In this document: positions 6,553 to 14,526 of the stretch, in pieces
Position numbering within the stretch: the stretch's first letter is position 1
Layout of the letters: every line of letters starts with the position of its first letter
NCBI GenBank assembly: GCA_964467175.1
Contig: CAYXNY010000034.1
Span: 1 to 33,527 of the forward strand
Origin: JAWAFD01 sp964467175
GTDB lineage: Archaea > Micrarchaeota > Micrarchaeia > Anstonellales > J096
Direction of reading: 5' to 3'
Length of the DNA: 33,527 nucleotides
The notes under the pieces: model-generated
Told to the model about the DNA's origin: nothing
The model's database searches: none
Seen by the model: only the letters and a program-made list of their open reading frames with translations
Made by a program: the position numbers and the translations under genes

Positions 6553-9373
6553 TAAAGATCTCTACTTTCTTTCCGTCAATATCCCATTCCTTTCCTTCAT
6601 TTTTGAAAGGCCTGAATTCTACCTTCTCAGCGCGCGCCCGCTTCTTTATTCCCTCGCAATTCTTTTTCACTATTGAAACTATCTCGCTTTCCCCATCCAT
6701 CATTATCTCAACAATGTCCTTTTCAACAAGCCCCATCTCCTTCCTCATCTGCTGTATCCTTCTCAGAACCTCCTTAACGATCGCCTCTTCATAAAGCTCC
6801 TCGCTTATCTCCTTGTCTATATACACCCTTCCATTTTCAGTTTCGCCAACAGCAAATTTCTCGCTTCCTTTCCCAACAGAAAATTCTTTTACATTAAGCA
6901 TTTTTGCAATTATCCCATTCACATTTTTTATTTTCTTTCCCACTTTCTCATCCTTCGGCTCGAAAACAGCTTTGCGCAACGGCCACCTTAGCTTCACGCC
7001 CGTACTTTGCCTTACCATAAGCCCGGAAGCGATTATGTCCCCGGCTATCTCCATCTCCTCCTCCAGCTCCTCGTCGATTTTTTTCCTGTCCTCCCTTCCT
7101 ATTCTGAGAAGGTGTATGCTCTCCTCCTTCTCCTGCTTTCTGTAAAATTTCTGGTATATATGCTCGGAGATGAAAGGGGTAATGGGCGCGAGGAGTTTTA
7201 TTGAAAACAAAAGCGCCTCGTATATCATTTCCATCGCAGCGCCATCTTCGTTCTCCGCCACTCTCTCCTTTGCAAGCTTCATGTAAAATCTGCTGAAATC
7301 CTCAACTATGAAATTTTTAAGCGCCTTCACTCCTTTATGTGGTTCCATGTTCTCAAAGGCATCGTTATACTCTTTCAGGACCGAGTTCATCCTGGAAACA
7401 AGCCACCGGTCTTCAACCGCAATTTTTCCTTTTCCTGCCTTTTTCTTCTTCGCCCCATAATTCCTTTCTAAAAACGATTCCAAATTATAAAGAATGTTAA
7501 GGATGTTTTTTGCCTCCTTCATTTCCTCCCACATGAATTTCAAATCTTCATATACGGGGTTTGTCAACCCCCAAAGCCTGAATGCGTCGGCCCCATGCAT
7601 TTTTACTATCTCTTCCAGCGGGACAAAATTCCCCAAGCTTTTACTCATCTTTTCCCCCTTTTCGTCCACAAAAAATCCATGCATCATTAAATTTCTGTAA
7701 GGGGCTTTTCCATACCGGACTATTCCTGAACCGAGCAGGGAGTAGAACCATCCTCTTATCTGGTCATGCCCCTCTATTATAAGGTCCGAAATCTCTCCCC
7801 ACTCCTTTGCCTCCTCATCCGTTAGCTCTGCCCACATTGCGTTTCCGGAATCAAACCATACATCAAGAACATCAGGAACTCTTCTCATTTCCCCTCCGCA
7901 TCTGCACTTAAACTTTATTCCATCAACATAGGGCCTATGAAGCTCCTTTACCTCCTCTCCAAGCTCCCTTCTTTTTCCAACAACCTTCATCTCCCCGCAT
8001 TTTCCGCATTTCCAGATCGGGAGGGGAATTCCCCAGTACCTCTGCCTTGAGATGCACCAATCCGGAGCGTTCTCCACAAACTGCAGAAACCTCTCCTTTC
8101 CGAACTCCGGAACCCATTTTATTTTCTTCGCTTCCGCGAGCATCTCATTTTTCAGCTTTGAAATATCTATGAACCACTGGGTTGTTGCAACGTAAATAAG
8201 GGGAGTTTTGCACCTCCAGCAATGTGGGTAGCGGTGCCTCACCCTCTCCTCATGAACGAGCGCTCCATTCTCCTTCAAAACCTCAATTATTTTCGGGTTT
8301 GCCTCGCGCACATTCATTCCTTTAAACTCCCCTGCCTCTTCAGTATACCTTCCCTCCCCGTCTACAGGGCTGAATACCTCTATTCCGTTCTCCTTCCCAA
8401 CCGCAAAATCCTCAGGCCCATGGCCGGGGGCTGTGTGCACTATTCCCGTCCCCTCCTCAAGCGTTACATATTTGTCGCTCAGCACAACCCTTCTCCTGTA
8501 CTCCTTCTTTATCTTCTCCTGAAAAGGATGCTCATACTCTATTCCTTCAAGGTCCTTTCCTTTCATCTCTTCAATGACAATTCCGCTCTTTCCCAAAACT
8601 CTCTCAACTTCGTGCATCCTCCCTTTTGCAAAAACATATGCCTCCTCTCCAAACATCACCTTCACATAATCATAATCCGGATGGACCATGCAGGCCATGT
8701 TCGAGACAAGCGTCCACGGTGTTGTCGTCCATACAAAAAGAAACTCGTCGCTCTTCCCCTTTATCCTGAATTTGACAAAAACGCTCGGGTCGCTCTCCTC
8801 GTCATACTCCAGCTCATAATTCGCGAGCGTTGTTTCGCACCTGTAGCAGTATGGAAGAACATACTCCCCCTCGTGCATAAGCCCCTTATCGTAAGCCATC
8901 TTCAGAGTTTCCCAGCTCTTCTCAATATACCCGTCTTTATAGGTAATGTAGGGGTTGTCCCAGTCCATCCACACCCCAATGCTCTTGAACTGCTCCGTCA
9001 TTATCCCTATGTACCTGTCCGCAAACTTTCTGCATTCAGCAATGAATTTTTCAACCCCGAATTTTTCTTCTATCTCATTTTTCTTTTTTATCTCCAGCAG
9101 TTTTTCCACTTTTACTTCTATGGGCAGGCCGTGCGTGTCATACCCTGCCTGGGCGCGCACATTGTACCCATTCATTCTGTAATACCTGCACATCGCATCC
9201 TTTATCGCTTTGTTCCACGCGGTTCCGGGATGGATCTCGCCCGTTGCGTACGGCGGGCCGTCGACAAAATAAAATTTCTTTCCATTTTTGTTTTTCTCCT
9301 TCGCCTTCTCGTAGATTTTTTCCTTTTCCCAAAATTGCAGCATCTCCCTCTCTATTTTTTCGTACTCGTACAT
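6539..9373 (-). CDS. ileS: Isoleucyl-tRNA synthetase
   Basis: Class I synthetase charging tRNA-Ile with isoleucine in the cytosol. From the ATG at 9373 (944 aa) the HIGH-type motif is HPGT at 48-51 within PYATGEIHPGTAWN. The CP1 editing domain follows (about 190-400, with FVWTTTPWTL near 213-222 and GTGIVHTAPGHG near 308-319). DWCISRQRYWGIPLP is at 438-452 and KMSKS at 575-579. The anticodon-binding and C-terminal regions are complete. Zinc-type Cys pairs (CGKCG, CRCGG) sit at ~456-493. A TTG-type start 24 codons upstream is possible, but MYEYEKIE matches the family N-terminus. It is the last gene of an operon with a small membrane protein and a KaiC-like ATPase. Confidence 0.96.
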   Translation of the reverse strand: MYEYEKIEREMLQFWEKEKIYEKAKEKNKNGKKFYFVDGPPYATGEIHPGTAWNKAIKDAMCRYYRMNGYNVRAQAGYDTHGLPIEVKVEKLLEIKKKNEIEEKFGVEKFIAECRKFADRYIGIMTEQFKSIGVWMDWDNPYITYKDGYIEKSWETLKMAYDKGLMHEGEYVLPYCYRCETTLANYELEYDEESDPSVFVKFRIKGKSDEFLFVWTTTPWTLVSNMACMVHPDYDYVKVMFGEEAYVFAKGRMHEVERVLGKSGIVIEEMKGKDLEGIEYEHPFQEKIKKEYRRRVVLSDKYVTLEEGTGIVHTAPGHGPEDFAVGKENGIEVFSPVDGEGRYTEEAGEFKGMNVREANPKIIEVLKENGALVHEERVRHRYPHCWRCKTPLIYVATTQWFIDISKLKNEMLAEAKKIKWVPEFGKERFLQFVENAPDWCISRQRYWGIPLPIWKCGKCGEMKVVGKRRELGEEVKELHRPYVDGIKFKCRCGGEMRRVPDVLDVWFDSGNAMWAELTDEEAKEWGEISDLIIEGHDQIRGWFYSLLGSGIVRYGKAPYRNLMMHGFFVDEKGEKMSKSLGNFVPLEEIVKMHGADAFRLWGLTNPVYEDLKFMWEEMKEAKNILNILYNLESFLERNYGAKKKKAGKGKIAVEDRWLVSRMNSVLKEYNDAFENMEPHKGVKALKNFIVEDFSRFYMKLAKERVAENEDGAAMEMIYEALLFSIKLLAPITPFISEHIYQKFYRKQEKEESIHLLRIGREDRKKIDEELEEEMEIAGDIIASGLMVRQSTGVKLRWPLRKAVFEPKDEKVGKKIKNVNGIIAKMLNVKEFSVGKGSEKFAVGETENGRVYIDKEISEELYEEAIVKEVLRRIQQMRKEMGLVEKDIVEIMMDGESEIVSIVKKNCEGIKKRARAEKVEFRPFKNEGKEWDIDGKKVEIFIRKR

Positions 9374-9377
9374 AATT

Positions 9378-9686
9378 TCACTTCTTGATTTTTTCCTTTG
9401 CCAAAAAGAAGAGCGGGGTTGAGAGAAACATAAATCCAGCCGCAATTACGAAACCGCTTCTTTCAACCAAAAATGCGGCGACCAGCCCCAGAAGGCATAC
9501 GAACTCAAAGTATCCCAGCCCTATTCCGTGCTTTTTTGTCTTGTAGTAGAAAACAAACCCGAGAAGCCCGATTCCAAAAAGAAAAGGGAACGCCGCCACA
9601 TCCAGGGCGAAGAGCTTTGCTCCGGTTATGAAAAAAGCAAGAAGGGCAGAAAAGGCAACGCCCATCCAGAACTCCCTGCTCTCCAT
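9378..9686 (-). CDS. Small multi-pass membrane protein, unknown function
   Basis: 102 residues with about four hydrophobic segments (~8-26, 30-47, 58-75 and 77-95), a basic YYKTKKHG loop and a Lys-rich C-terminal tail. I recognise no family. The start codon shares a base with the stop of the KaiC-like gene and the stop is 4 bases before the ileS ATG, so the three are almost certainly one transcript. Its role cannot be read from the sequence; a membrane partner of the ATPase is a guess based on coupling alone. Confidence 0.7.
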   Translation of the reverse strand: MESREFWMGVAFSALLAFFITGAKLFALDVAAFPFLFGIGLLGFVFYYKTKKHGIGLGYFEFVCLLGLVAAFLVERSGFVIAAGFMFLSTPLFFLAKEKIKK

Positions 9687-10369
9687 TAGAACACCTTCTC
9701 CCCTACATAAACCTTAATTCCATCCGGCATGAGCTTGAACGGAACAAGGTCTTTTGAGTGGTCGCTTCCCCTCATCTTAAAGACCTCAACCGCCTTCACC
9801 CTCTTGTCCCCCCTGTCTAGGCTGTAAAGGTTTATTATTCCGTCTAGAACATAGTGCTCTATGCTGTACTTCATCTGCTCCTTGCTCGCCGTTTCTGCCT
9901 CGACAGTCACCATGGCTGTGCAGTCAAGGTTTCGCAGAAGGGAGAAGAATTCGAAAGCGGTTTTTCTGTACTCGCCATCCTTTTCAAAAATCGCCCGTAT
10001 CATGGTTGCCGAATCGATCACAACCCTTTTTACATTGTTGTTTGTTATTTTTGATTCGAGTATCTCCGCAATCTTTTCTATCGTGAATTCGTCCGGTTTT
10101 TCTATAAAAAGCTTTTTATCCGCCATCGTGTCGATGTCCTTGAAATTCGTGAATGTGTTTTTCATGTTCTCCAATATATCATCCGGCGTCTCCTCAAGGG
10201 TTACGTAAACGCCCGGCTCGCCGTTTTTCGCACCCCTGTAAAGGTATTCGAACCCAAAAGAAGTTTTTCCTGTACCGGGCCCGCCGAAAAGCGCGACATG
10301 CCTTCTTTTCGGGATCCCTCCATTGAGCATCTCATCCAATCCGGAAATTCCTGTTTTTACCCTCTCCAT
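9686..10369 (-). CDS. Single-domain KaiC-like RecA-superfamily ATPase
   Basis: 227 residues, one KaiC domain. It begins with the family pattern GISGLDEMLNGGIP. Walker A is GGPGTGKTS at 29-37, the catalytic glutamates are in TLEE (~57-60), and Walker B is RVVIDSAT near 114-121. The C-terminal part (VFKMRGSDHSKD) matches the conserved KMRGS-type segment of KaiC-like proteins. Archaeal one-domain KaiC proteins have varied, mostly unsettled roles in signalling and motility. It heads the operon with the membrane protein and ileS. The ATG at 10369 lies near a shared A/T-rich promoter region with rfcS. Confidence 0.88.
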   Translation of the reverse strand: MERVKTGISGLDEMLNGGIPKRRHVALFGGPGTGKTSFGFEYLYRGAKNGEPGVYVTLEETPDDILENMKNTFTNFKDIDTMADKKLFIEKPDEFTIEKIAEILESKITNNNVKRVVIDSATMIRAIFEKDGEYRKTAFEFFSLLRNLDCTAMVTVEAETASKEQMKYSIEHYVLDGIINLYSLDRGDKRVKAVEVFKMRGSDHSKDLVPFKLMPDGIKVYVGEKVF

Positions 10370-10438
10370 GGTATCACGGGGTTATTTCGCACAAAAAGTT
10401 TTTAAACTCTCTTCACTGAATTTCCTTGTGGTGTTGGA

Positions 10439-11404
10439 ATGGAGCTTCTTCCTTGGGTTGAGAAATACAGGCCGAAAAAGCTTGATGAAGTGATAGGGCA
10501 AGGGCACATCCTTCCGCTCCTCAAATCATTTTCAGAGAAAAAATCCATGCCCCACCTTCTTTTCGCAGGCCCGCCGGGCGTCGGCAAAACGACGGTTGCG
10601 CTCGCCCTAGCCCACGAACTTTTCGGGGATGCGTTCAAAATGAACTTTTTGGAGCTGAACGCGAGCGACGAAAGGGGCATTGAGGTTGTGAGGGGGAAGA
10701 TAAAGGATTTTGCAAGGACGATGAGCGTGAGCGAAGTTCCGTTCAAAATAATATTTCTTGATGAGTCGGATGCGCTCACATCGGATGCCCAGCAGGCGCT
10801 CCGCAGAACCATGGAGCTCTATTCCGAGGTCACGCGCTTCATTCTCTCGTGCAACTACTCCTCAAAAATAATAGAGCCCATACAGAGCAGGACGGCTGTT
10901 CTGAGGTTTTTCCCTCTCGCAAAGGAAGAGGTCGAAAAGATGATAAAAAAAATCGCGCATGCAGAGGACCTGAAAGTTGACGACAAAGCATTTGATGCGA
11001 TATTCTACATAAGCGAGGGGGACATGAGGAAGGCGATAAACATTCTGCAGGGCGCGGCATTCCACTCAAAGCACGTTACGGAAAGCTTGGTGTTCAAGGT
11101 TTCCTCCCGCGCAACCCCAAAAGAAATAAAGGAGATGGTTGAGAAGGCGCTCAAGGGGGATTTTCTTGCTGCCCGCGACCATCTGGAAAAAATAATGGTA
11201 AGCTACGGAGTGAGCGGGGAGGATGTTCTTGTGCAGATTTACAGGGTAGTTGTCGAAATGGAAATTCCTGAGAAGGCAAAAGTCAGGCTGGTGGACCGAA
11301 TAGGCGAGTATAATTTCAGGCTTGTTGAGGGAGCGGACGAAAGAATACAGCTCGAAGCCCTCCTCGCCCAGTTTCCGGTTATAATGGAGGAGTTCAGGAA
11401 ATAA
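10439..11404 (+). CDS. rfcS: Replication factor C small subunit
   Basis: AAA+ clamp-loader subunit that opens PCNA and loads it on primer-template DNA. 321 residues, the usual length. RFC box II WVEKYRPKKLDEVIGQ is at 6-21, Walker A GPPGVGKTT at 44-52, LNASDERG at 73-80 and Walker B FLDESD at 106-111. The sensor/SRC region SCNYSSKIIEPIQSR is at 137-151, with Arg151 as the arginine finger. The rest is the lid and collar. TATA-like TTTTTAAACT (~10399-10408) and GTGGTG before the ATG set the start. No large subunit lies in the window; its PCNA partner polymerase is at 22652-25027. Confidence 0.95.
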   Translation: MELLPWVEKYRPKKLDEVIGQGHILPLLKSFSEKKSMPHLLFAGPPGVGKTTVALALAHELFGDAFKMNFLELNASDERGIEVVRGKIKDFARTMSVSEVPFKIIFLDESDALTSDAQQALRRTMELYSEVTRFILSCNYSSKIIEPIQSRTAVLRFFPLAKEEVEKMIKKIAHAEDLKVDDKAFDAIFYISEGDMRKAINILQGAAFHSKHVTESLVFKVSSRATPKEIKEMVEKALKGDFLAARDHLEKIMVSYGVSGEDVLVQIYRVVVEMEIPEKAKVRLVDRIGEYNFRLVEGADERIQLEALLAQFPVIMEEFRK

Positions 11405-11406
11405 AA

Positions 11407-11463
11407 ATTACATGTGTAATTTATTTTTTATAACATATGCACTATTTTTAAATACATATGTAT
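11407..11463 (+). promoter_or_regulatory. Promoter with two palindromes before the HTH-nucleotidyltransferase gene
   Basis: A perfect palindrome ATTACA-TG-TGTAAT lies at 11407-11420 and a second, ATACAT-ATGTAT, at 11452-11463. Between them is the TATA-like TTTTTAAATA (11443-11452). The second palindrome falls between the TATA element and the expected start site near 11476, where a bound repressor would block transcription. The downstream gene encodes a helix-turn-helix protein, so autoregulation is a natural inference. Confidence 0.5.
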
Positions 11464-11475
11464 CTAAATTTAAAC

Positions 11476-12069
11476 ATGATTTTCAGGAATTTTGTTGGGC
11501 GCGTCCTTGGTTCAGAGATTAAAGTAAGGCTCATTATCCATCTTTTTTCAGAAAATGTTCCGATGAGCGAAAGGGAGATCGCAAGAGTTCTTGGTTTTTC
11601 CCATTCCCCAATTAACAAAGCGTTTAAGGATTTTTACGATGCCAACTTAGTTTCTCCAATAAAGATAGGAAAATCAACCTTATGGAAATTAAATACGAAG
11701 TCGTATGCCTACAATATTCTTTCCAGAGAGAACATGTTTGCCTACCTCGCCAGGGATCAACCAATTGAAAACCTTAAGGAAAAACTAAAAGGATTCGGGT
11801 CTTTTTGCGCAGTGAATAAAATAATTCTATACGGCTCGGTTGCCGAAGGAAAAGAAACCCCTTCAAGCGATATAGATATTGTCGTGTTTGTTAATTCCGA
11901 GAATGAAAAACCCCAGATCTACAAGGCGCTCGATGAAAAATCTGATGAATGCATGGTTGAGTATGGAAACAGGCTTCATTTTCAGGTTTTTACAAATGAA
12001 GAATTTTCAAAAAAAGGCAAAAATTTTAGAGATAATGTTGAAAAAGGAATAGTGGTGTTTTCAAGATGA
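11476..12069 (+). CDS. Winged-helix protein fused to a minimal nucleotidyltransferase (MNT) domain
   Basis: 197 residues from the ATG at 11476. Residues ~1-75 form a winged helix (SEREIARVLGFSHSPINKAF). Residues ~112-190 form a DNA polymerase beta-type nucleotidyltransferase domain with YGSVAEG and SDIDI (Gly120, Ser121, Asp132, Asp134). The usual third acidic residue is not obvious: the matching strand reads LHFQVF. Such MNT proteins pair with HEPN proteins in toxin-antitoxin modules, where the MNT partner AMPylates and silences the HEPN RNase. The ATG at 11458 is six codons upstream, but the TATA element ends only a few bases before it, so 11476 is the better, leaderless start. The stop overlaps the next ATG (ATGA). 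Confidence 0.8.
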   Translation: MIFRNFVGRVLGSEIKVRLIIHLFSENVPMSEREIARVLGFSHSPINKAFKDFYDANLVSPIKIGKSTLWKLNTKSYAYNILSRENMFAYLARDQPIENLKEKLKGFGSFCAVNKIILYGSVAEGKETPSSDIDIVVFVNSENEKPQIYKALDEKSDECMVEYGNRLHFQVFTNEEFSKKGKNFRDNVEKGIVVFSR

Positions 12070-12383
12070 GAACCAAACCATGCGAAAGGAGCAAATATAC
12101 TGTTTATCTTGAGAGAGCGAAGCAGTGCAAAGAAGCGGCTGAAAGCAAAAAAGGCCAGCGCTACGCAGGTCAGAGTCATGAAGAGGCGCTGGCGTTTTTC
12201 AGTAGCGTTGCCAGTGAAGATGAAGAAGTAAAACGGTTCTTTAAACACATGAGCCATCTAATAAGCATAAAATCTAATGCAGAATATGGAGATACGAATA
12301 TGAAGGAAAAAGATGCAACGAGCGCATTGCAGCACATGAAAAGATGTTTTGAATCCATAATGGGTAAATTTCCAAAATACTAA
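12066..12383 (+). CDS. HEPN-domain-like partner protein
   Basis: 105-residue, all-helical protein. Its helix pattern (YTVYLERAKQCKEAAES, HEEALAFFSSVASEDEEVKRFF, then a final SIKSNAEYGDTNM...DATSALQHMKRCFESI) matches HEPN proteins encoded next to MNT genes. It overlaps the MNT gene by ATGA, so the two are coupled. The RX4-6H RNase motif of active HEPN toxins is not clear: the position before NAEYGD has Lys rather than Arg, so it may be a non-catalytic or divergent member. The 3' end overlaps pelA by 4 bases. Confidence 0.65.
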   Translation: MRTKPCERSKYTVYLERAKQCKEAAESKKGQRYAGQSHEEALAFFSSVASEDEEVKRFFKHMSHLISIKSNAEYGDTNMKEKDATSALQHMKRCFESIMGKFPKY

Positions 12384-13384
12384 ACTATTTGAAACCTCAG
12401 CACCGCAGCAATCCCAGCCAGCCCCTTCAACCTTTTCCCCCATTCGCTTTCTTTTGAAAAAACAATCACGCGCGCCCCTTGTTTATACGCTCCATCAACA
12501 ATACCCTCAATTTCCTTATCCGTTCTTAGCATTTCATCCAGAACGGCAAGGGTTTTTACTGCGCCCATGCTCAGCGCATTCCCTACCTCCTTCTTTCCGT
12601 ATGCGAGCAGCCCGTCCTCCCTTCCAAGATGCCTGAGAAGCTCCTCCATTACTTTCGCTTCCTTCTCCAATCTTGTTTCCCCTATTATTCTCTCTATGCC
12701 CCCCTTTTCCACAAGCTCTCTCAGCCCGCTCTCCTCAGCATAGCCCGCATCTTCTACAAAAACCTTCTTCCCCCCCTTTTCCAAAAACTTCTGAAAATTA
12801 TTCTTTTCAAACCCAGGGCCTGCGACTATGCACAACCCCTCAACAAAAGGGATGAGTCTTCTGTAAAACTCCTGCGTCCTGTCCACCCCTCCCCTTTTGC
12901 TTGTTTCGTTCCTTATCTCTGCAACGCTCTCAAAACCATAGGGCTTCACTTCATATACAAGCGCCTTTTCATTATCCATAAGAATGACGCGCACGAGCGC
13001 CCTTCCGCTTTCCATTACCGCATCCTCAATTCTTTCAAGCTCAGCCTTTCCCCACCTTTCCTTTATTATCGTAATGGCTTCTTTCGGAGAAACATCTAGC
13101 GTATGGTGCCTTCCAAGCTGGACGAACTCTTCAGGCCTTCCCTCCACAATCTTCCCTCCAACCCTCAGCCTGTTCGCGTGCTTCGCGAACTCAACCCTCT
13201 CCACCCGCAATTTTATAAAAACAGGCTTCCTTTCCTCACTATCCCCGAATTTCACGCTCCTGAATGTGCTCCCTTCCGCAAAATCCCCCTCCTTTATTAC
13301 ATGCTCCAGATGCCACAAATCCTCGACAGAATCCGGCATGAGTTTTATTTTTCCTTCCTTCATGTCCCTGAACACTATTTTCAT
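12380..13384 (-). CDS. pelA: Pelota (Dom34) ribosome-rescue factor
   Basis: 334 residues from the ATG at 13384. The three eRF1-like domains are present. The N-terminal Sm-like domain begins MKIVFRDMKEGKIKLMPDS. The central domain has ALVYEVKPYGFESVAEIRNE, with no GGQ motif, as expected for Pelota rather than aRF1. The C-terminal eRF1_3 domain contains GLLAYGKKEVGNALSMGAVKTL. It enters the A site of stalled ribosomes with an EF1A-like GTPase and promotes subunit splitting with ABCE1. The five extra codons upstream start with a rarer codon and are not part of the family. It is divergent from coaD. Confidence 0.93.
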   Translation of the reverse strand: MKIVFRDMKEGKIKLMPDSVEDLWHLEHVIKEGDFAEGSTFRSVKFGDSEERKPVFIKLRVERVEFAKHANRLRVGGKIVEGRPEEFVQLGRHHTLDVSPKEAITIIKERWGKAELERIEDAVMESGRALVRVILMDNEKALVYEVKPYGFESVAEIRNETSKRGGVDRTQEFYRRLIPFVEGLCIVAGPGFEKNNFQKFLEKGGKKVFVEDAGYAEESGLRELVEKGGIERIIGETRLEKEAKVMEELLRHLGREDGLLAYGKKEVGNALSMGAVKTLAVLDEMLRTDKEIEGIVDGAYKQGARVIVFSKESEWGKRLKGLAGIAAVLRFQIV

Positions 13385-13434
13385 GCTCTGCGTACTCAAA
13401 CAAACTTTTTAAGCACTTCTTCTCCATTCCCTCC

Positions 13435-13887
13435 ATGATTTCCTGCGTCCTGGGAGGCACTTTCAACATTCTCCACAAGGGCCATGAAGCGCTTTTTAAG
13501 AGGGCGCTTCTTTTCAACAGAATTTTTGTTGGAATAACGAGCGACGCCTTTGTGAAAAAGTATAAGATATACCCGGCGGTTCCTTTTGAAAAAAGAAAAA
13601 AACAAGTGGAAAAATGGTTTTCGAAAAAAAACAAAAAAATAAAAACAATAAAAATAAACGATATTTTTGGGGATACGCTGGAGAAGGATTATGATTATAT
13701 AATAGTAAGTGAGGAAACGCTCCCTAATGCTGAAAGAATAAATTTGATGAGAAAAAAGAGGGGGAAAAAGCCGATCAACATACTCGTCGTCCCTATTGTG
13801 CCTGCGTACGACGGGAGAAAAATTTCGGCTGAAAGAATATACCGGGGCGAAATTGACAGAAATGGGAAAAAGATTGGAGTTCAGTAA
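13435..13887 (+). CDS. coaD: Phosphopantetheine adenylyltransferase, archaeal type
   Basis: Makes dephospho-CoA from 4'-phosphopantetheine and ATP, the fourth step of CoA synthesis. 150 residues. The nucleotidyltransferase motif GGTFNILHKGH is at 7-17. The ISSTR-type phosphate-binding motif appears as KISAERI near residue 127, followed by RGEID, typical of archaeal/eukaryotic-like PPAT. The middle is very Lys-rich (KKNKKIKTIKIND). A TATA-like CTTTTTAAGC (13405-13414) is about 25 bases from the ATG, suiting leaderless transcription. The 3' end overlaps the rhomboid gene by 7 bases. Confidence 0.9.
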   Translation: MISCVLGGTFNILHKGHEALFKRALLFNRIFVGITSDAFVKKYKIYPAVPFEKRKKQVEKWFSKKNKKIKTIKINDIFGDTLEKDYDYIIVSEETLPNAERINLMRKKRGKKPINILVVPIVPAYDGRKISAERIYRGEIDRNGKKIGVQ

Positions 13888-14474
13888 TACCCGTACCTTG
13901 CCCAAGGGTTGTAGTACTCCTCCATCTTTCTTTTTGTATATTTTGCATAAAAATACCCGAAAGCCAGCCCGCCGAGATGTGCTGCGGAAGCGACGCCGGA
14001 GCTTATGTCAAAAGTCCCTATAAATTCGAGCACAAACCAGAGAACAACTGCCTCCCTCATCCTCATCGGGAAAAACCAGATGAAGATTCTTAGGTCTGGT
14101 GCGAAAACAGCCAGCGCCCCCATAACCCCGAAAATTGCTCCGCTCGCACCCAAAGCCGGAATGGGCGGGATTATTCCAATCAGTATTGTTGCCCAATAGA
14201 GCAGAGAACCAACTATCCCCGCGGCGAAAAATATTTTTAAAAACTCCCCGCTCCCGATTCTTCTCTCAAGCAGCGGGCCGAAGAGAAATAGCGCCCATCC
14301 GTTGAAAAAAAGATGCATGACCCCCCCATGCAGAAAAATGCTTGTTATAAAAAGCCATGGCTCTGAAACTGCTCTTGATGGGTCAAAATAGAACATTCCT
14401 GTAAGAGGAGGGAATGCGAGTTGCAGAATGAATATGAATATCAAAATAGCGAGTATAACTAATGAATAATACAT
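13881..14474 (-). CDS. Rhomboid-family intramembrane serine protease
   Basis: 197 residues with six hydrophobic segments. The catalytic Ser is in GASG (Ser111) at the start of a membrane helix and the catalytic His in AHLGG (His166). The upstream FLHGGVMHLFFNGW (47-60) is the conserved HxxxxHxxxN region forming the oxyanion side. It cleaves single-pass membrane proteins within the bilayer; substrates here are unknown. The C-terminus ends in an aromatic tail (EEYYNPWARYGYY). A shared A/T-rich segment between this gene and the MFS gene holds both promoters. Confidence 0.93.
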   Translation of the reverse strand: MYYSLVILAILIFIFILQLAFPPLTGMFYFDPSRAVSEPWLFITSIFLHGGVMHLFFNGWALFLFGPLLERRIGSGEFLKIFFAAGIVGSLLYWATILIGIIPPIPALGASGAIFGVMGALAVFAPDLRIFIWFFPMRMREAVVLWFVLEFIGTFDISSGVASAAHLGGLAFGYFYAKYTKRKMEEYYNPWARYGYY

Positions 14475-14526
14475 GCTGGTTTTTTGCGCTTAACGATTTT
14501 TAAACATTCCATCCTAACATAAGAGC

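Noticed and set aside
8222..9388. A 388-codon open frame on the plus strand
   Set aside because: It lies wholly opposite ileS, whose motifs are clear, and its own product has no recognisable domain. It is a shadow of the ileS codon pattern.
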